NCBI RefSeq assembly: GCF_003269295.1
Contig: NZ_QLTT01000009.1
Span: 329,853 to 393,852, forward strand
DNA length: 64,000 nucleotides
Direction: 5' to 3'
Source of the DNA: Lentzea atacamensis
GTDB taxonomy: Bacteria; Actinomycetota; Actinomycetes; Mycobacteriales; Pseudonocardiaceae
Part shown: positions 16,787 through 26,286 of the stretch, in pieces
Numbering within the stretch: the stretch's first letter is position 1
Layout: every line of letters starts with the position of its first letter
The notes under the pieces: model-generated
Databases searched by the model: none
What the model was told of the DNA's origin: nothing
Seen by the model: the letters and a program-made list of their open reading frames with translations, nothing else
Made by a program: the position numbers and the translations under genes

Positions 16787-17590
16787 TCAGTCTTCCTCGG
16801 ATGGGAGGGTCCCTGGCGTCACCGAGGCGCCGTTCTGTCCGTTTGCGGATGCGGCCGACTCCTGCTCGGCCTTGACCCGCTCCGACAGAACATGATAAGC
16901 CGCTTCAGCGGCTTTCTGCTCGGCTTCCTTCTTGGTGCGCCCATCACCCTTGCCGTAGGGCTGGCCACCGACGAGCACCGTGGCGGTGAACTCCTTGCGG
17001 TGGTCCGGCCCCTGGTCGTCCACGCGGTACTCCGGGACGCCGAGACTGGCTTGAGCGGTGAGCTCCTGCAGGCTTGTCTTCCAGTCCAGTCCAGCACCGA
17101 GAAGCGGAGCTTTGGCCAAGAGTGGATCGAACAGCCGGTGAACGAACGTTCGTGCGGTATCGATACCGAACTGCAGGTACACCGCACCGATGACGGCTTC
17201 CAGGCCGTCGGCGAGGATGCTCGCCTTGTCCCTGCCGCCGGTCAGCTCTTCGCCGCGGCCGAGCAGCAGGTGTGCTCCCAAACCGCCTTCTCCCAGGTCA
17301 CGCGCTACGCCCGCGAGTGCGTGCATGTTCACCACGCTGGCGCGGAGCTTCGCGAGCTGTCCCTCGGGAAGATCGGGGTGAGTGCGGTAGAGGTGGTCGG
17401 TGACGACCAACCCGAGCACGGCGTCTCCCAGGAACTCGAGACGCTCGTTCGGCGGCAGACCGCCGTTCTCGTACGCGTAGGACCGGTGGGTGAGTGCAAG
17501 CCCGAGCAGCTCGGCGTCCAGGTGGACGCCGAGCGCTTCGGACAAAGTCGCGCGGTCGGCTTGCGGAGCGCGCGGCGGCTTTCCCCCCAC
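16787..17590 (-). CDS. rnc: Ribonuclease III
   Basis: A 267-residue double-strand-specific RNase for rRNA and mRNA processing. The catalytic domain carries [14 protein letters not shown] and the signature [13 protein letters not shown] (about 44-56), with the later acidic residues in [12 protein letters not shown]. The C-terminal double-stranded RNA-binding domain (about 170-240) ends [21 protein letters not shown] short Ser/Asn-rich tail follows. The GTG at 17590 matches the family start (VGGKPP...). The frame is open further upstream only through overlap with rpmF. The gene is 16 bases downstream of rpmF. Confidence 0.95.
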   Translation of the reverse strand: MGGKPPRAPQADRATLSEALGVHLDAELLGLALTHRSYAYENGGLPPNERLEFLGDAVLGLVVTDHLYRTHPDLPEGQLAKLRASVVNMHALAGVARDLGEGGLGAHLLLGRGEELTGGRDKASILADGLEAVIGAVYLQFGIDTARTFVHRLFDPLLAKAPLLGAGLDWKTSLQELTAQASLGVPEYRVDDQGPDHRKEFTATVLVGGQPYGKGDGRTKKEAEQKAAEAAYHVLSERVKAEQESAASANGQNGASVTPGTLPSEED

Positions 17591-17606
17591 TACGTTGCCG
17601 AGGAGA

Positions 17607-17789
17607 TCAGGCCGGCTGAGCGACCTGGCGGCCAGCGTACTGACCACAGGCCGGGCAGGCGACGTGCTGCGGCTTCGGCTGGCGGCAAGCCTTGTTGGAG
17701 CACGCCACCAGGTGCACGGCAGACGTCTTCCACTGGGAACGGCGCGCACGGGTGTTCGAGCGCGACATCTTCCGCTTCGGGACGGCCAC
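17607..17789 (-). CDS. rpmF: 50S ribosomal protein L32
   Basis: A 60-residue L32 beginning [20 protein letters not shown], the invariant start of the family. The zinc ribbon has cysteines in ACSNKAC and ACPACGQY, so this is the Cys-containing form, with the first pair spaced CX4C. It lies two bases after the DUF177 stop and just before rnc, the usual DUF177-rpmF-rnc order. Confidence 0.96.
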   Translation of the reverse strand: MAVPKRKMSRSNTRARRSQWKTSAVHLVACSNKACRQPKPQHVACPACGQYAGRQVAQPA

Positions 17790-17791
17790 GA

Positions 17792-18373
17792 CTACTTCTC
17801 CTCGTTGTTGTCATCGCTGAACCGCTCTTGCAACGCGGCCCAACGAGGGTCGATCGTCTCATGCCCGTGGTCGGGCCCGAGCTCCGCCCACCTGCCGCCA
17901 CACTCGGAGCAAAGCCCCTTGCAGTCCGGCTCGCAGAGCGGCGCCTGCGGCAGCGCGAGGACGATGGCGTCCCGCACCACAGGTTCGAGGTCGATCAGAT
18001 CGTTGACGATCCGGCTGACCTCGTCTTCGTCCGTGGTCTCGTCAGTGGTGCTGTCCGGCCACGCGTACAACTCCGTGATCCGGACCTCTACCTCGTCGGC
18101 GATCGGCTCGAGGCACCTCGAGCAGTCACCGGTGACCTTGGCATACGCGGTCCCCGACACGAGCACGCCCTCCACGACCGACTCGGTCAGGAGGTCGAGC
18201 TCCACCTCTCCGCCATCCGGCACCGCGATCACCCCGAGCAGCCCTACGCCTGCTGCGGGAACCGACCGGACGAAGGGTCGGCTAGACCCGGCGCGACGGC
18301 CGAGGTCCCTGGTGTCGATGACCCAGGGTCCTGATGCTGTGGGACGCGTGGACGCGTGACGATGCTCAGTCAT
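17792..18373 (-). CDS. DUF177 (YceD-family) protein
   Basis: A 193-residue YceD/DUF177 protein, commonly found directly before rpmF and linked to large-subunit rRNA accumulation in other organisms. It has [10 protein letters not shown] in the middle and a late [14 protein letters not shown], four cysteines that probably bind zinc. The ATG at 18373 (MTEHRHAS) is the first plausible start. No clear ribosome-binding site precedes it. The reading frame is open to 18466, but those codons do not look like the family. It is the first gene of the leftward DUF177-rpmF-rnc-mutM run. Confidence 0.88.
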   Translation of the reverse strand: MTEHRHASTRPTASGPWVIDTRDLGRRAGSSRPFVRSVPAAGVGLLGVIAVPDGGEVELDLLTESVVEGVLVSGTAYAKVTGDCSRCLEPIADEVEVRITELYAWPDSTTDETTDEDEVSRIVNDLIDLEPVVRDAIVLALPQAPLCEPDCKGLCSECGGRWAELGPDHGHETIDPRWAALQERFSDDNNEEK

Positions 18374-18521
18374 GATCAGATTGGTTGCCGGCGGGGACCT
18401 ACCACGTCCAGCCGGTCCAGGGTACGGGACGACGGGCTCACGCGTGAAATCGGCAGGTGATCGCACCTGTCAGACGTAGCGCGAATCACACGTTCAGTCG
18501 TGCCGAACCCCGGCTGGTTCG

Positions 18522-19238
18522 TCAGGAACCGTAGTCGAACGGTGCGGCAGCCCCTGCGACGGCAGGCCCGCGCAGGTGCGAACGGCCCTTGCCGACCGAC
18601 CTGAGCGTGTGCGCAAGGAGGTCCTCGAAGTCCGCGAGCTTGCTGTCCACGTACGCGTCGCACTCCGAACGCAGCCGGATGGCCTCGCTCTGCGCCGCGT
18701 CGAGCACGCGCGCCGACTCGGCGTGCGCCGCCCGGACGACCTCCTGCTCGTTGACGAGCCTGGCCTGCTCGGCCCGGCCGTCCTCGGTGGCGCGCTCGTA
18801 GTTGGCACGGCCCGCCTGGATCATCCGCTCGGCCTCGCTGTGGGCACGACCCACCAGGTCGTCGTACTCCTGCCGGCCGGCGGCGACTGTGCGCTCCGCC
18901 TGGTCCTCCGCCTCGGCGATCATCCGCTCGGCACGGGCGCGGGCGTCGGACAGCATCGCCTCCGCCTCGGCCTGGGCCTCCGCGAGAATCCGCTCGGCGT
19001 CCGCTCGCGCCTTCGACACACCGGCCTCGGCCTCGTGCTTGGCCTTGCCGACGACCTCGTCGCGGTGGTCCAGCACGTCCTGCGCGTCGTCGAGCTCCGC
19101 GGGAATCGCGTCACGCACGTCGTCGAGCAGTTCGAGCACATCCCCGCGCGGCACGACGCAGCCCGAGGTCATCGGTACTCCGCGCGCTTCCTCGACGATC
19201 GTGACGAGCTCGTCGAGTGCCTCGAACACCCGGTACAC
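18522..19238 (-). CDS. sepIVA: SepIVA-like DivIVA-family septation protein
   Basis: A 238-residue protein that begins MYRVFEALDELVTIVEEARG and continues as an almost uninterrupted alpha-helical coiled coil with Ala/Glu/Arg heptads (residues about 60-200). It matches in type and location the M. tuberculosis Rv2927c protein SepIVA, which sits next to Rv2926c (DUF177) and rnc and is needed for septation. The GTG at 19238 has AGGGAG about seven bases upstream. The C-terminus ends in a short Gly/Ala-rich tail. It would act at the division site or in polar growth. The symbol is by synteny plus coiled-coil pattern. Confidence 0.8.
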   Translation of the reverse strand: MYRVFEALDELVTIVEEARGVPMTSGCVVPRGDVLELLDDVRDAIPAELDDAQDVLDHRDEVVGKAKHEAEAGVSKARADAERILAEAQAEAEAMLSDARARAERMIAEAEDQAERTVAAGRQEYDDLVGRAHSEAERMIQAGRANYERATEDGRAEQARLVNEQEVVRAAHAESARVLDAAQSEAIRLRSECDAYVDSKLADFEDLLAHTLRSVGKGRSHLRGPAVAGAAAPFDYGS

Positions 19239-19280
19239 GTCTCACTCCCTAACCCACCTGTTGCTCCCACTCACAAGTGT

Positions 19281-19319
19281 GCCCTGCGGATCTCCCCGAA
19301 AGAGGGAGATCGGCAGGGC
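19281..19319. other. Strong hairpin in sepIVA/GNAT divergent gap
   Basis: GCCCTGCGGATCTCCC (19281-19296) pairs with GGGAGATCGGCAGGGC (19304-19319), 15 of 16 bases, with a 7-base loop. It sits 16 bases before the GTG of the rightward acetyltransferase gene and 43 bases upstream of sepIVA. There is no T-run. It may be a regulatory leader structure or an operator. Confidence 0.5.
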
Positions 19320-19334
19320 GTGTCAGGATTTGGC

Positions 19335-19781
19335 GTGACCATCACGATCAGGCGGGCGACCGCCGCCGATGTCGACCCGATCGTGGCGATGCTGGCGGAC
19401 GATCCGCTGGGCGCCACGCGCGAGAAGCCGGGCGATCCGGCGTATCTCAAGGCCTTCGAGGTGATCGACGCCGACCCGCACCAGTTCCTCGCGGTGGCCG
19501 ACGCCGGCGGTGAGGTCGTCGGCACGCTCCAGCTCACGTTCACGTCCGGTCTGTCGCGCCTGGGCATGACCCGCGCGACCGTCGAGGCCGTCCGGGTGCG
19601 TTCCGACCAGCGCGGCAGCGGCCTCGGCGAACGCCTGGTGAGGTGGGCGATCGACGAGGCGCGCGCACGCGGCTGTGGTCTGGTGCAGCTGACGACGGAC
19701 GCGTCACGCGTGGACGCACACCGGTTCTACGAGCGGCTCGGGTTCACCGCGTCCCACGTGGGAATGAAGCTGTCGCTCTAG
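19335..19781 (+). CDS. GNAT-family N-acetyltransferase
   Basis: A 148-residue acetyl-CoA-dependent acetyltransferase. The N-terminus ITIRRATAADVDPIVAML is typical. The acetyl-CoA pyrophosphate-binding motif is VRSDQRGSGLGERLVRWAI (Q/R-x-x-G-x-G/A), and the C-terminal part RVDAHRFYERLGFTASHVGMK completes the fold. The GTG at 19335 is chosen as the nearest start. The stop overlaps the coaD stop by four bases in convergent orientation (CTAG). The substrate is unknown. Confidence 0.82.
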   Translation: MTITIRRATAADVDPIVAMLADDPLGATREKPGDPAYLKAFEVIDADPHQFLAVADAGGEVVGTLQLTFTSGLSRLGMTRATVEAVRVRSDQRGSGLGERLVRWAIDEARARGCGLVQLTTDASRVDAHRFYERLGFTASHVGMKLSL

Positions 19782-20260
19782 CGGGTTTCGGCGAGGCGCT
19801 GCTGCAGCCGCTGCTCGACGATCGCGGGCAGCAGCGTGGACACGTCGCCGCCGTACGTCGCCACTTCCTTGACCAGCGAGGACGCCAGGAACGAGTACTG
19901 CGGGCTGGCCTGCATGAACAGCGTGTCGACACCCGTGAGCTGGTGGTTCATCTGCGCCATCTGCAGCTCGTAGTCGTAGTCGCTGACCGCGCGCAGGCCC
20001 TTCACGATGGCCTTGATGTCGTTCTCGCGGCAGTAGTCGACCAGGAGGCCGTGCCAGGCGTCGACGCGCACGTTGTCCCACTGCTTGGTGACTTCGCGGA
20101 GCATGTCCTGGCGCTCTTCAACGCTGAACAAGGTGCGCTTGTTCTTGTTGATGAGCACGGCGACGACGACCTCGTCGAAGAGGTGCGCGGCTCTCCCGAT
20201 GATGTCCAGGTGGCCGTTCGTTACCGGGTCGTAGGAGCCGGGGTACACGGCACGCGTCAT
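19778..20260 (-). CDS. coaD: Phosphopantetheine adenylyltransferase
   Basis: A 160-residue enzyme for the fourth step of coenzyme A synthesis: ATP plus 4'-phosphopantetheine gives dephospho-CoA. The nucleotidyltransferase signature YPGSYDPVTNGHLDII contains the GH of the T/HxGH motif. KGLRAVSDYDYELQMA and the late SSLVKEVA, in place of the usual SSTLVKE, complete the active site. ATG 20260 (MTRAVYPG) is the family start. It lies 53 bases downstream of rsmD, the conserved rsmD-coaD order. Confidence 0.96.
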   Translation of the reverse strand: MTRAVYPGSYDPVTNGHLDIIGRAAHLFDEVVVAVLINKNKRTLFSVEERQDMLREVTKQWDNVRVDAWHGLLVDYCRENDIKAIVKGLRAVSDYDYELQMAQMNHQLTGVDTLFMQASPQYSFLASSLVKEVATYGGDVSTLLPAIVEQRLQQRLAETR

Positions 20261-20313
20261 GAGGCGGACGTTAGCACCCGATCGGACGCCTCCAGGCGTG
20301 TCCGTGGTTCTCA

Positions 20314-20868
20314 TCACCCATCAGCACGTAGCCGCCCCCAGTAGACCGCGGTGTCGCCGTACCGCTTGGCGCGCAAGGGTTCTACTCCGTCCGGCCACCC
20401 TGGTTCGGCGCTCTTCGAACCACGCTCCACGATGAGCACCGCGTCCTCGGCGAGCCGACCGGCGAGCCCGTGCAGGACCTTGGTGAGCTCCTCGTCCGTC
20501 ACCGCGTACGGCGGGTCGGCGAACACGACGTCGAACTTCTCGCCCTCGGCCGTGACGTACGCCTCGGCGCTGCGGTTCGCGATCGTGGTGTTGCCGAAGC
20601 CGAGGTCCTTGGCGTTGGCCTTGAGCACGTCGGCCGCCCGCCGGTCCGACTCCACGAAGGTCGCGTGCCCGGCACCGCGGGACAGGGCCTCGAAGCCGAG
20701 CGCGCCCGACCCCGCGTACAGGTCCAGCACGTTCGCTCCGTCGAGGTCCATCATCGACTCCAGCGAGCTGAAGAGGGCCTCACGCACCCGCTCGGACGTG
20801 GGCCTGGTGCCCTTGGGCGGCACCTTGAGCCTGCGGCCTCCCGCGGTCCCGGCAACGATTCGTGTCAC
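20314..20868 (-). CDS. rsmD: 16S rRNA (guanine966-N2)-methyltransferase RsmD
   Basis: A 184-residue SAM-dependent methyltransferase that modifies G966 of 16S rRNA. Motifs: TRIVAGTAGGRRL at the N-terminus, TSERVREALFSSL, the SAM loop VLDLYAGSGALGFEALSRG and the catalytic FADPPY (NPPY-like). GTG 20868 is the family start. The SDR gene ends four bases upstream, so co-transcription is likely. Confidence 0.93.
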   Translation of the reverse strand: MTRIVAGTAGGRRLKVPPKGTRPTSERVREALFSSLESMMDLDGANVLDLYAGSGALGFEALSRGAGHATFVESDRRAADVLKANAKDLGFGNTTIANRSAEAYVTAEGEKFDVVFADPPYAVTDEELTKVLHGLAGRLAEDAVLIVERGSKSAEPGWPDGVEPLRAKRYGDTAVYWGRLRADG

Positions 20869-20872
20869 CTGC

Positions 20873-21556
20873 TCATCGTCCCAGGTGGGCTCCGCCGTTC
20901 ACCGCCAGCACCTGCCCGGTGATGTGGCCCGCGTGCTCCGAGGCGAGGAACGCCACGAGCGCCGCCACGTCCTGCGGCGTGCCCGCGCGGCCGTTCTTGG
21001 TCTGCCCGATGAGCGTGTTCAACCGCTCCTCGGTCATCGAGTCGCCGAAGAACTCCGTGTCGACGATCAGTCCCGGCGAGACGACGTTGGCGGTGATTCC
21101 GCGCGGGCCGAGCTCGCCCGCGAGGTCCGCGGTCCACGCCTCGATCGCGGCCTTCGAGGCGCCGTAGCTGCCGCCGCCCCTGCGACCCGCGATGGAGCCG
21201 ATGTTGATCACGCGGCCGTTGTCGGCGAGCCTCGGCGCGAGTGCCTCGGTGACGAGCACCGCGCTGACGACGTTGGCCTCGTAGTTGGCGAGCCACCGCG
21301 ACTTGGTGTCGGCGTGGCTGATGACGCCGCCCGCGTTGTTGACCAGAACGTCCACCTTGGACGGAAGGCTGCCGAGCGCCTCGCTGACCGCGTCCGGGTC
21401 GGTGGCGTCGAACGCGGCGTGGCGGACATCCGGAACCTCGGCGAGCACTTCCGCGCGGCGGCCGGTGATCGTGACGTCCAGACCCTGTCCGGCAAGTGCG
21501 AGGGCGATGGCCCGGCCGATGCCGGTGCCACCGCCCGTGACTACTGCAGTGCGCAT
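20873..21556 (-). CDS. Short-chain dehydrogenase/reductase
   Basis: A 227-residue classical SDR. The NAD(P) motif TGGGTGIGRAIA is at about residues 7-18, NNAGG near 79, and catalytic Ser in INIGSIAGRRGGGS with YGASK (Tyr and Lys) near 142-146. VSPGLIVDTEFF and VNGGAHLGR close the fold. ATG 21556 has GGGGAGAAC immediately upstream. It sits between the metallo-hydrolase gene and rsmD on the same strand. The substrate cannot be predicted. FabG-like or sugar/alcohol dehydrogenase roles are possible. Confidence 0.85.
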   Translation of the reverse strand: MRTAVVTGGGTGIGRAIALALAGQGLDVTITGRRAEVLAEVPDVRHAAFDATDPDAVSEALGSLPSKVDVLVNNAGGVISHADTKSRWLANYEANVVSAVLVTEALAPRLADNGRVINIGSIAGRRGGGSYGASKAAIEAWTADLAGELGPRGITANVVSPGLIVDTEFFGDSMTEERLNTLIGQTKNGRAGTPQDVAALVAFLASEHAGHITGQVLAVNGGAHLGR

Positions 21557-21576
21557 GTTCTCCCCAACGAAAGTCA

Positions 21577-22650
21577 TCAGGAGAGAGCCTGCCACCACCC
21601 GTCAACCTCATTTGGCGCGTCGACGTCGACCCGCTCCCCCGGCCGCGGCACGGCGAGCTTCAGGCCGCGCGCCTTGGCTTCCCGCCACACGCGGTCGACC
21701 GGCTCGGTCCAGGAGTGCAGCGCGAGGTTGAACGTGGCCCAGTGCACCGGGATCAGCAGGCCGCCGCCGAGATCCTCGAACGCCTGCACCCCTTCCTCCG
21801 GCGTCATGTGGATGTCCGGCCAGGCGTCGTTGTACGCGCCGACCTGCATGAGCACCGCGTCGAACGGGCCGTGTGCCTCGCCGATCGTCTTGTAGCCGGG
21901 GAAGTACCCCGTGTCGCCGCTGTAGAACACCGAGCGAGACCCGCGAGCGATCACCCAGGACGCCCACAGCGTGACGTTTCGCTGCACGGAGCGGCCCGAG
22001 AAGTGTTGTGCCGCGGTGCAGGTGAGCGTGAAGCCGTCGACGGAGAACGACTCGTCCCAGTCCAGCTCGACGATCCGCTCCTCCGGAACGTCCCACCGCC
22101 GCAGGTGCGCGCCGAGGCCCAGCGGCACCACGAACACCGCGGACGAACCCGTGACCAGCGCCTGCACGGTTTCCATGTCGAGGTGGTCGTAGTGGTCGTG
22201 CGACACCACCACCGCGCTCAAGGCGGGCAAATCCGACAACTGGTGCGGAACCGGATGCAGACGGCGGGGGCCGAGGTGCGCGGAAGGCGAGACGCGGTCG
22301 CTCCACACGGGATCGACCAGCACCGCGGCGCCGTCGATCTCGATCAGCGCGGAAGCGTGGCCGTACCAGGTGATGTGCAGGCCAGAGGTCACCGGCGCGG
22401 CGGGACCGACGAGGGGCACGGCGGCGGACGGCTTGCGGTCCTCGCCGCCGAAGATGAAGTCGCGCAAGGAGAAGGAGTCGCGGTCCGGGACCGTGCTGAC
22501 CACCTTGTCGTTGTGGAACTTGCCGTCGCGGTAGCGCGGTGAGCGCGCCATCCGAGCCGGATCCGGCTTGCCGCCCAGCTGCTTCGGCACGTCCCGCAAC
22601 GCCCACGCCACGCCCGCCAGTCCGAGCAGGCCGGCCAACGCCTTCTTCAT
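21577..22650 (-). CDS. Metallo-beta-lactamase-fold hydrolase, NAPE-PLD/UlaG-like
   Basis: A 357-residue protein. An N-terminal hydrophobic segment (ALAGLLGLAGVAWALRDV) may anchor or export it. The metal-binding signature VSHDHYDHLD (HxHxDH-type) is near residue 165, preceded by ITWYGHASALIEIDGAAVLVDP, with YSGDTGY and later LIPVHWATF providing further ligands. This architecture is that of N-acyl-phosphatidylethanolamine phospholipase D-like or UlaG-like hydrolases. ATG 22650 (MKKALAGL) is favoured over an upstream open region. The SDR gene begins about 20 bases after its stop. Confidence 0.8.
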   Translation of the reverse strand: MKKALAGLLGLAGVAWALRDVPKQLGGKPDPARMARSPRYRDGKFHNDKVVSTVPDRDSFSLRDFIFGGEDRKPSAAVPLVGPAAPVTSGLHITWYGHASALIEIDGAAVLVDPVWSDRVSPSAHLGPRRLHPVPHQLSDLPALSAVVVSHDHYDHLDMETVQALVTGSSAVFVVPLGLGAHLRRWDVPEERIVELDWDESFSVDGFTLTCTAAQHFSGRSVQRNVTLWASWVIARGSRSVFYSGDTGYFPGYKTIGEAHGPFDAVLMQVGAYNDAWPDIHMTPEEGVQAFEDLGGGLLIPVHWATFNLALHSWTEPVDRVWREAKARGLKLAVPRPGERVDVDAPNEVDGWWQALS

Positions 22651-22729
22651 GTCACAACCCTTCCCCTGACCCCGTGCCCGGTGCAACGCAGGGAATGGTC
22701 GTGGAGTTCCGCACGGCGCGCAGAACGAC

Positions 22730-22757
22730 GCGGGGCCCGGCCGAAGCCGGGCCCCGC
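22730..22757 (-). terminator. Terminator hairpin after pyc
   Basis: GCGGGGCCCGGC (22730-22741) and GCCGGGCCCCGC (22746-22757) form a perfect 12-base stem with a CGAA tetraloop, four bases past the pyc stop. It separates pyc from the hydrolase gene. Confidence 0.85.
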
Positions 22758-22761
22758 ACGC

Positions 22762-25700
22762 TCACTCCAGCACGATCAGGAGGTCGCCGCCCTCGACCTG
22801 CTGGGCGCCGCGCAACGCCAGGCGCTGCACGCGTCCCGCCTTCGGGGCGGTGATCGCGGCCTCCATTTTCATGGCCTCGATCGTCGCGACGGTCTGGCCG
22901 GCCTCCACGCTGTCGCCCTCGGCCACCGCCGCCGTCACCACTCCCGCGAACGGGGCCGCGACGTGGTTCGGGTTGGCGCGGTCGGCCTTCTCCGCGGCCG
23001 GGATGTCGGCGGCCACGGAGCGGTCGCGGACCTGGATCGGGCGCAGCTGGCCGTTCAGGGTCGCCATGACCGTGCGGAGGCCGCGCGCGTCGGCCTCGGA
23101 GATCGCCTCCAGGCCGATCAGCAGCCGGACACCCGGCTCCAGGTCGACGGAGTACTCCTCACCCGGTCGCAGGCCGTAGAAGAAGTCCTTGGACCGCAAC
23201 ACCGACGTGTCGCCGTAGGCGTCGCGGTGGGCGCGGAACTCCTTCGTGGGCCCCGGGAAGAGCAGGCGGTTCAGCGTCGCGCGGCGGTCGTCGACGAGTC
23301 CCGCCTCGTCCTCCGGCGAGAGCTCCTCGATCGGCTTCGGTGCCGTCCGGCCGGCCAGAGCCTTGGTGCGGAACGGCTCCGGCCACCCGCCGGGCGGATC
23401 GCCCAGCTCGCCGTGCAGGAAGCCGATCACCGACGCCGGGATGTCGAACTTGCCGGGGTCGGCCTCGAAGTCCTCCGGGGACACGCCCGCGCCCACGAGG
23501 TGCAGTGCGAGGTCGCCGACGACCTTGGACGACGGCGTCACCTTCACAAGGTGGCCGAGCATGCGGTCGGCGGCCGCGTACATGGACTCGATCTCCTCGA
23601 ACTTCTCGCCCAGGCCCAGTGCGACGGCCTGGGTGCGCAGGTTCGAGAGCTGACCACCGGGGATCTCGTGGTGGTAGACGCGGCCGGTCGGGCCGGGGAT
23701 GCCGGACTCGAACGGCGCGTAGATCTTGCGCACGGCCTCCCAGTACGGCTCGAGGTCGCACACGTTCTGCAGGTCGAGGCCCGTGGCGTGCTCGGTGTGG
23801 TCGGTCAGCGCCACGATCGACGACAGCGGCGGCTGCGACGTCGTGCCCGCCATCGACGCGGTCGCGCCGTCGATCGCGTCCACACCGGCCTGGATCGCGG
23901 CCAGGTAGGTCGCCAGCTGGCCACCGGCCGTGTCGTGCGTGTGGAGGTGGACCGGGAGGTCGAACTCCTTGCGCAGAGCCGAGATCAGGCGAGCGGCGGC
24001 CGGGGCCCGCAGGAGCCCCGCCATGTCCTTCACCGCCAGGACGTGCGCACCCGCGCCGACGATCTGCTCGGCCAGCTTGAGGTAGTAGTCCAGTGTGTAC
24101 AGACGTTCGTCCGGGTTGGACAGGTCGCTCGTGTAGCAGAGGGCGACCTCGGCGACGGCCGTGCCGGTCTCGCGCACCGCCTCGATGGCCGGGCGCATCT
24201 GCTCGACGTCGTTCAGCGCGTCGAAGATCCGGAAGATGTCGATGCCGGTGTCCGTGGCCTCCTGCACGAACGCCTTGGTGACCGCCTCGGGGTACGGCGT
24301 GTAGCCGACCGTGTTGCGGCCGCGCAGCAGCATCTGCAGGTTGATGTTCGGCACGGCCTCGCGCAGTGCGGCCAGGCGCTCCCACGGGTCCTCGGCGAGG
24401 AACCGCAGCGCCACGTCGTAGGTCGCGCCGCCCCAGCACTCCAGGGACAGCAGCTCCGGCGTCATGCGCGCGACGTGCGGTGCGACGGCGAGCAGGTCCT
24501 TGGTGCGTACTCGGGTGGCGAGCAGCGACTGGTGCGCGTCGCGGAACGTCGTGTCCGTGACACCGACGGCCTTGCTCTCGCGCATCCAGCGCGCGAAGCC
24601 CTCGGGGCCCAGCTCCACGAGCCGCTGCTTCGACCCGGCCGGCGGTTCGGCGTTGAGGTCGATGATCGGCAGCTTCTCCCGCGGGTCCACCGCGGTCGGG
24701 CGGGTGCCGTTCGGGTGGTTGACCGTGACGTCCGCGAGGTAGGTCAGCAGGCGCGTGCCGCGGTCGGCCGAGTGGCGCGCGGTCAGCAGGTGGGGGCGCT
24801 TCTCGATGAACGACGTGGTGACGCGGCCCTCGTAGAAGTCCGGGTCGTCGAGCACCGCCTGCAGGAACGGGATGTTCGTGGAGACACCGCGGATGCGGAA
24901 CTCCGCGATCGCCCGGCGCGCACGGGCCACGGCGAGGGCGAAGTTGCGGCCGCGGCAGGTGAGCTTCACGAGCATCGAGTCGAAGTGGGCGCCGATGGCC
25001 ATGCCGGCGCCGGCCGTGCCGCCGTCGAGGCGGATGCCGGAACCACCCGGCGAGCGGTAGGCGCTGATCATGCCGGTGTCCGGGCGGAAGCCGTTGGCGG
25101 GGTCTTCCGTGGTGATGCGGCACTGCAGCGCCGCGCCGCGCAGCTGGACGGTGTCCTGGCTGAGCCCGAGGTCCTCCAGCGTCTCGCCGGACGCGATGCG
25201 CATCTGCGACTGCACCAGGTCGACGTCGGTCACCTCTTCGGTGACCGTGTGCTCGACCTGGATGCGCGGGTTCATCTCGATGAAGACGTAGTGGCCCTGC
25301 GGGTCGAGCAGGAACTCGACGGTGCCCGCGTTGCGGTAGCCGATGTGGCGGGCGAACTTCACCGCGTCGTTGCAGATGCGCTCGCGCAGCTCGGGGTCGA
25401 GGTTCGGCGCGGGAGCGATCTCGATGACCTTCTGGTGACGCCGCTGCACCGAGCAGTCGCGCTCGAACAGGTGGATCACGTTGCCCTGGCCGTCGGCGAG
25501 GATCTGCACCTCGATGTGGCGCGGCTCGACCACGGCCTGCTCGAGGAACACCGTCGGGTCGCCGAACGCCGACTCCGCCTCGCGCGACGCCGCTTCGAGC
25601 GCCTCACGCAGCGCGGCCGGGTCGTCGACCTTGCGCATGCCGCGGCCACCGCCACCGGCGACGGCCTTCACGAACACGGGGAAGCGCATCGACTTCGACG

Positions 25701-26139
25701 CTTCGAGCAGCACGCCGATGTCCGACGACGGCGCGCTCGACTCCAGCACCGGCAGCCCGGCCTCGCGGGCGGCGGCGATGGCACGCGCCTTGTTGCCCGT
25801 GAGCTCCAGCACCTCGGCGACGGGGCCGATGAACGTCAGGCCCGCCTCCCGGCACGCCATCGCGAGCTCGGGGTTCTCGGACAGGAAGCCGTAACCCGGG
25901 TAGATCGCGTCGGCGCCGGCCTTGCGGGCAGCCTTGATGATCTCGTCAACAGAGAGGTACGCGCGAACAGGATGACCGGGCTCGCCGATCTCGTACGACT
26001 CGTCCGCCTTCAACCGGTGCAGGGAGTTGCGGTCTTCGTGAGGGAAAACGGCGACCGTTCCCGCGCCCAGTTCGTAGGCGGCCCGGAACGCGCGAATCGC
26101 GATCTCGCCGCGGTTGGCGACAAGAACCTTGCGGAACAT
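22762..26139 (-). CDS. pyc: Pyruvate carboxylase
   Basis: A 1125-residue single-chain, biotin-dependent pyruvate carboxylase, replenishing oxaloacetate. Order of domains: biotin carboxylase (1-about 450; FRKVLVANRGEIAIRAFRAA, ATP-grasp loop AVAGGGGRGMRKV), carboxyltransferase (about 500-800; DTTFRDAHQSLLATRVRT, VAVKDMAGL and HTHDTAGGQLATYLAA), PYC-OADA linker, and the biotinyl domain at the end with IEAMKMEAAIT carrying the biotinylated Lys. Full family length with no disruption. ATG 26139 has GGAGGG six bases upstream. It ends in a strong hairpin terminator and its position next to rsmD/coaD matches Rv2967c. Confidence 0.97.
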   Translation of the reverse strand: MFRKVLVANRGEIAIRAFRAAYELGAGTVAVFPHEDRNSLHRLKADESYEIGEPGHPVRAYLSVDEIIKAARKAGADAIYPGYGFLSENPELAMACREAGLTFIGPVAEVLELTGNKARAIAAAREAGLPVLESSAPSSDIGVLLEASKSMRFPVFVKAVAGGGGRGMRKVDDPAALREALEAASREAESAFGDPTVFLEQAVVEPRHIEVQILADGQGNVIHLFERDCSVQRRHQKVIEIAPAPNLDPELRERICNDAVKFARHIGYRNAGTVEFLLDPQGHYVFIEMNPRIQVEHTVTEEVTDVDLVQSQMRIASGETLEDLGLSQDTVQLRGAALQCRITTEDPANGFRPDTGMISAYRSPGGSGIRLDGGTAGAGMAIGAHFDSMLVKLTCRGRNFALAVARARRAIAEFRIRGVSTNIPFLQAVLDDPDFYEGRVTTSFIEKRPHLLTARHSADRGTRLLTYLADVTVNHPNGTRPTAVDPREKLPIIDLNAEPPAGSKQRLVELGPEGFARWMRESKAVGVTDTTFRDAHQSLLATRVRTKDLLAVAPHVARMTPELLSLECWGGATYDVALRFLAEDPWERLAALREAVPNINLQMLLRGRNTVGYTPYPEAVTKAFVQEATDTGIDIFRIFDALNDVEQMRPAIEAVRETGTAVAEVALCYTSDLSNPDERLYTLDYYLKLAEQIVGAGAHVLAVKDMAGLLRAPAAARLISALRKEFDLPVHLHTHDTAGGQLATYLAAIQAGVDAIDGATASMAGTTSQPPLSSIVALTDHTEHATGLDLQNVCDLEPYWEAVRKIYAPFESGIPGPTGRVYHHEIPGGQLSNLRTQAVALGLGEKFEEIESMYAAADRMLGHLVKVTPSSKVVGDLALHLVGAGVSPEDFEADPGKFDIPASVIGFLHGELGDPPGGWPEPFRTKALAGRTAPKPIEELSPEDEAGLVDDRRATLNRLLFPGPTKEFRAHRDAYGDTSVLRSKDFFYGLRPGEEYSVDLEPGVRLLIGLEAISEADARGLRTVMATLNGQLRPIQVRDRSVAADIPAAEKADRANPNHVAAPFAGVVTAAVAEGDSVEAGQTVATIEAMKMEAAITAPKAGRVQRLALRGAQQVEGGDLLIVLE

Positions 26140-26286
26140 CCGTAGCCCTCCCGGATTTGCTCGTCGGTCAGTTCGGGCACGTTACCGTGCGACTCTTGCC
26201 TGTTGGGAGGACTGTCTCACGTGATGGGTGTCATCCTGATCGGTCTTGCCCGTGAGGATTCTCGCGGTTTGGGAGCTAGGTTGATA

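Noticed and set aside
22681-26145. Open frame of 1154 codons opposite pyc
   Set aside because: It mirrors pyc codon bias and has no recognisable protein features. pyc is complete on the minus strand.
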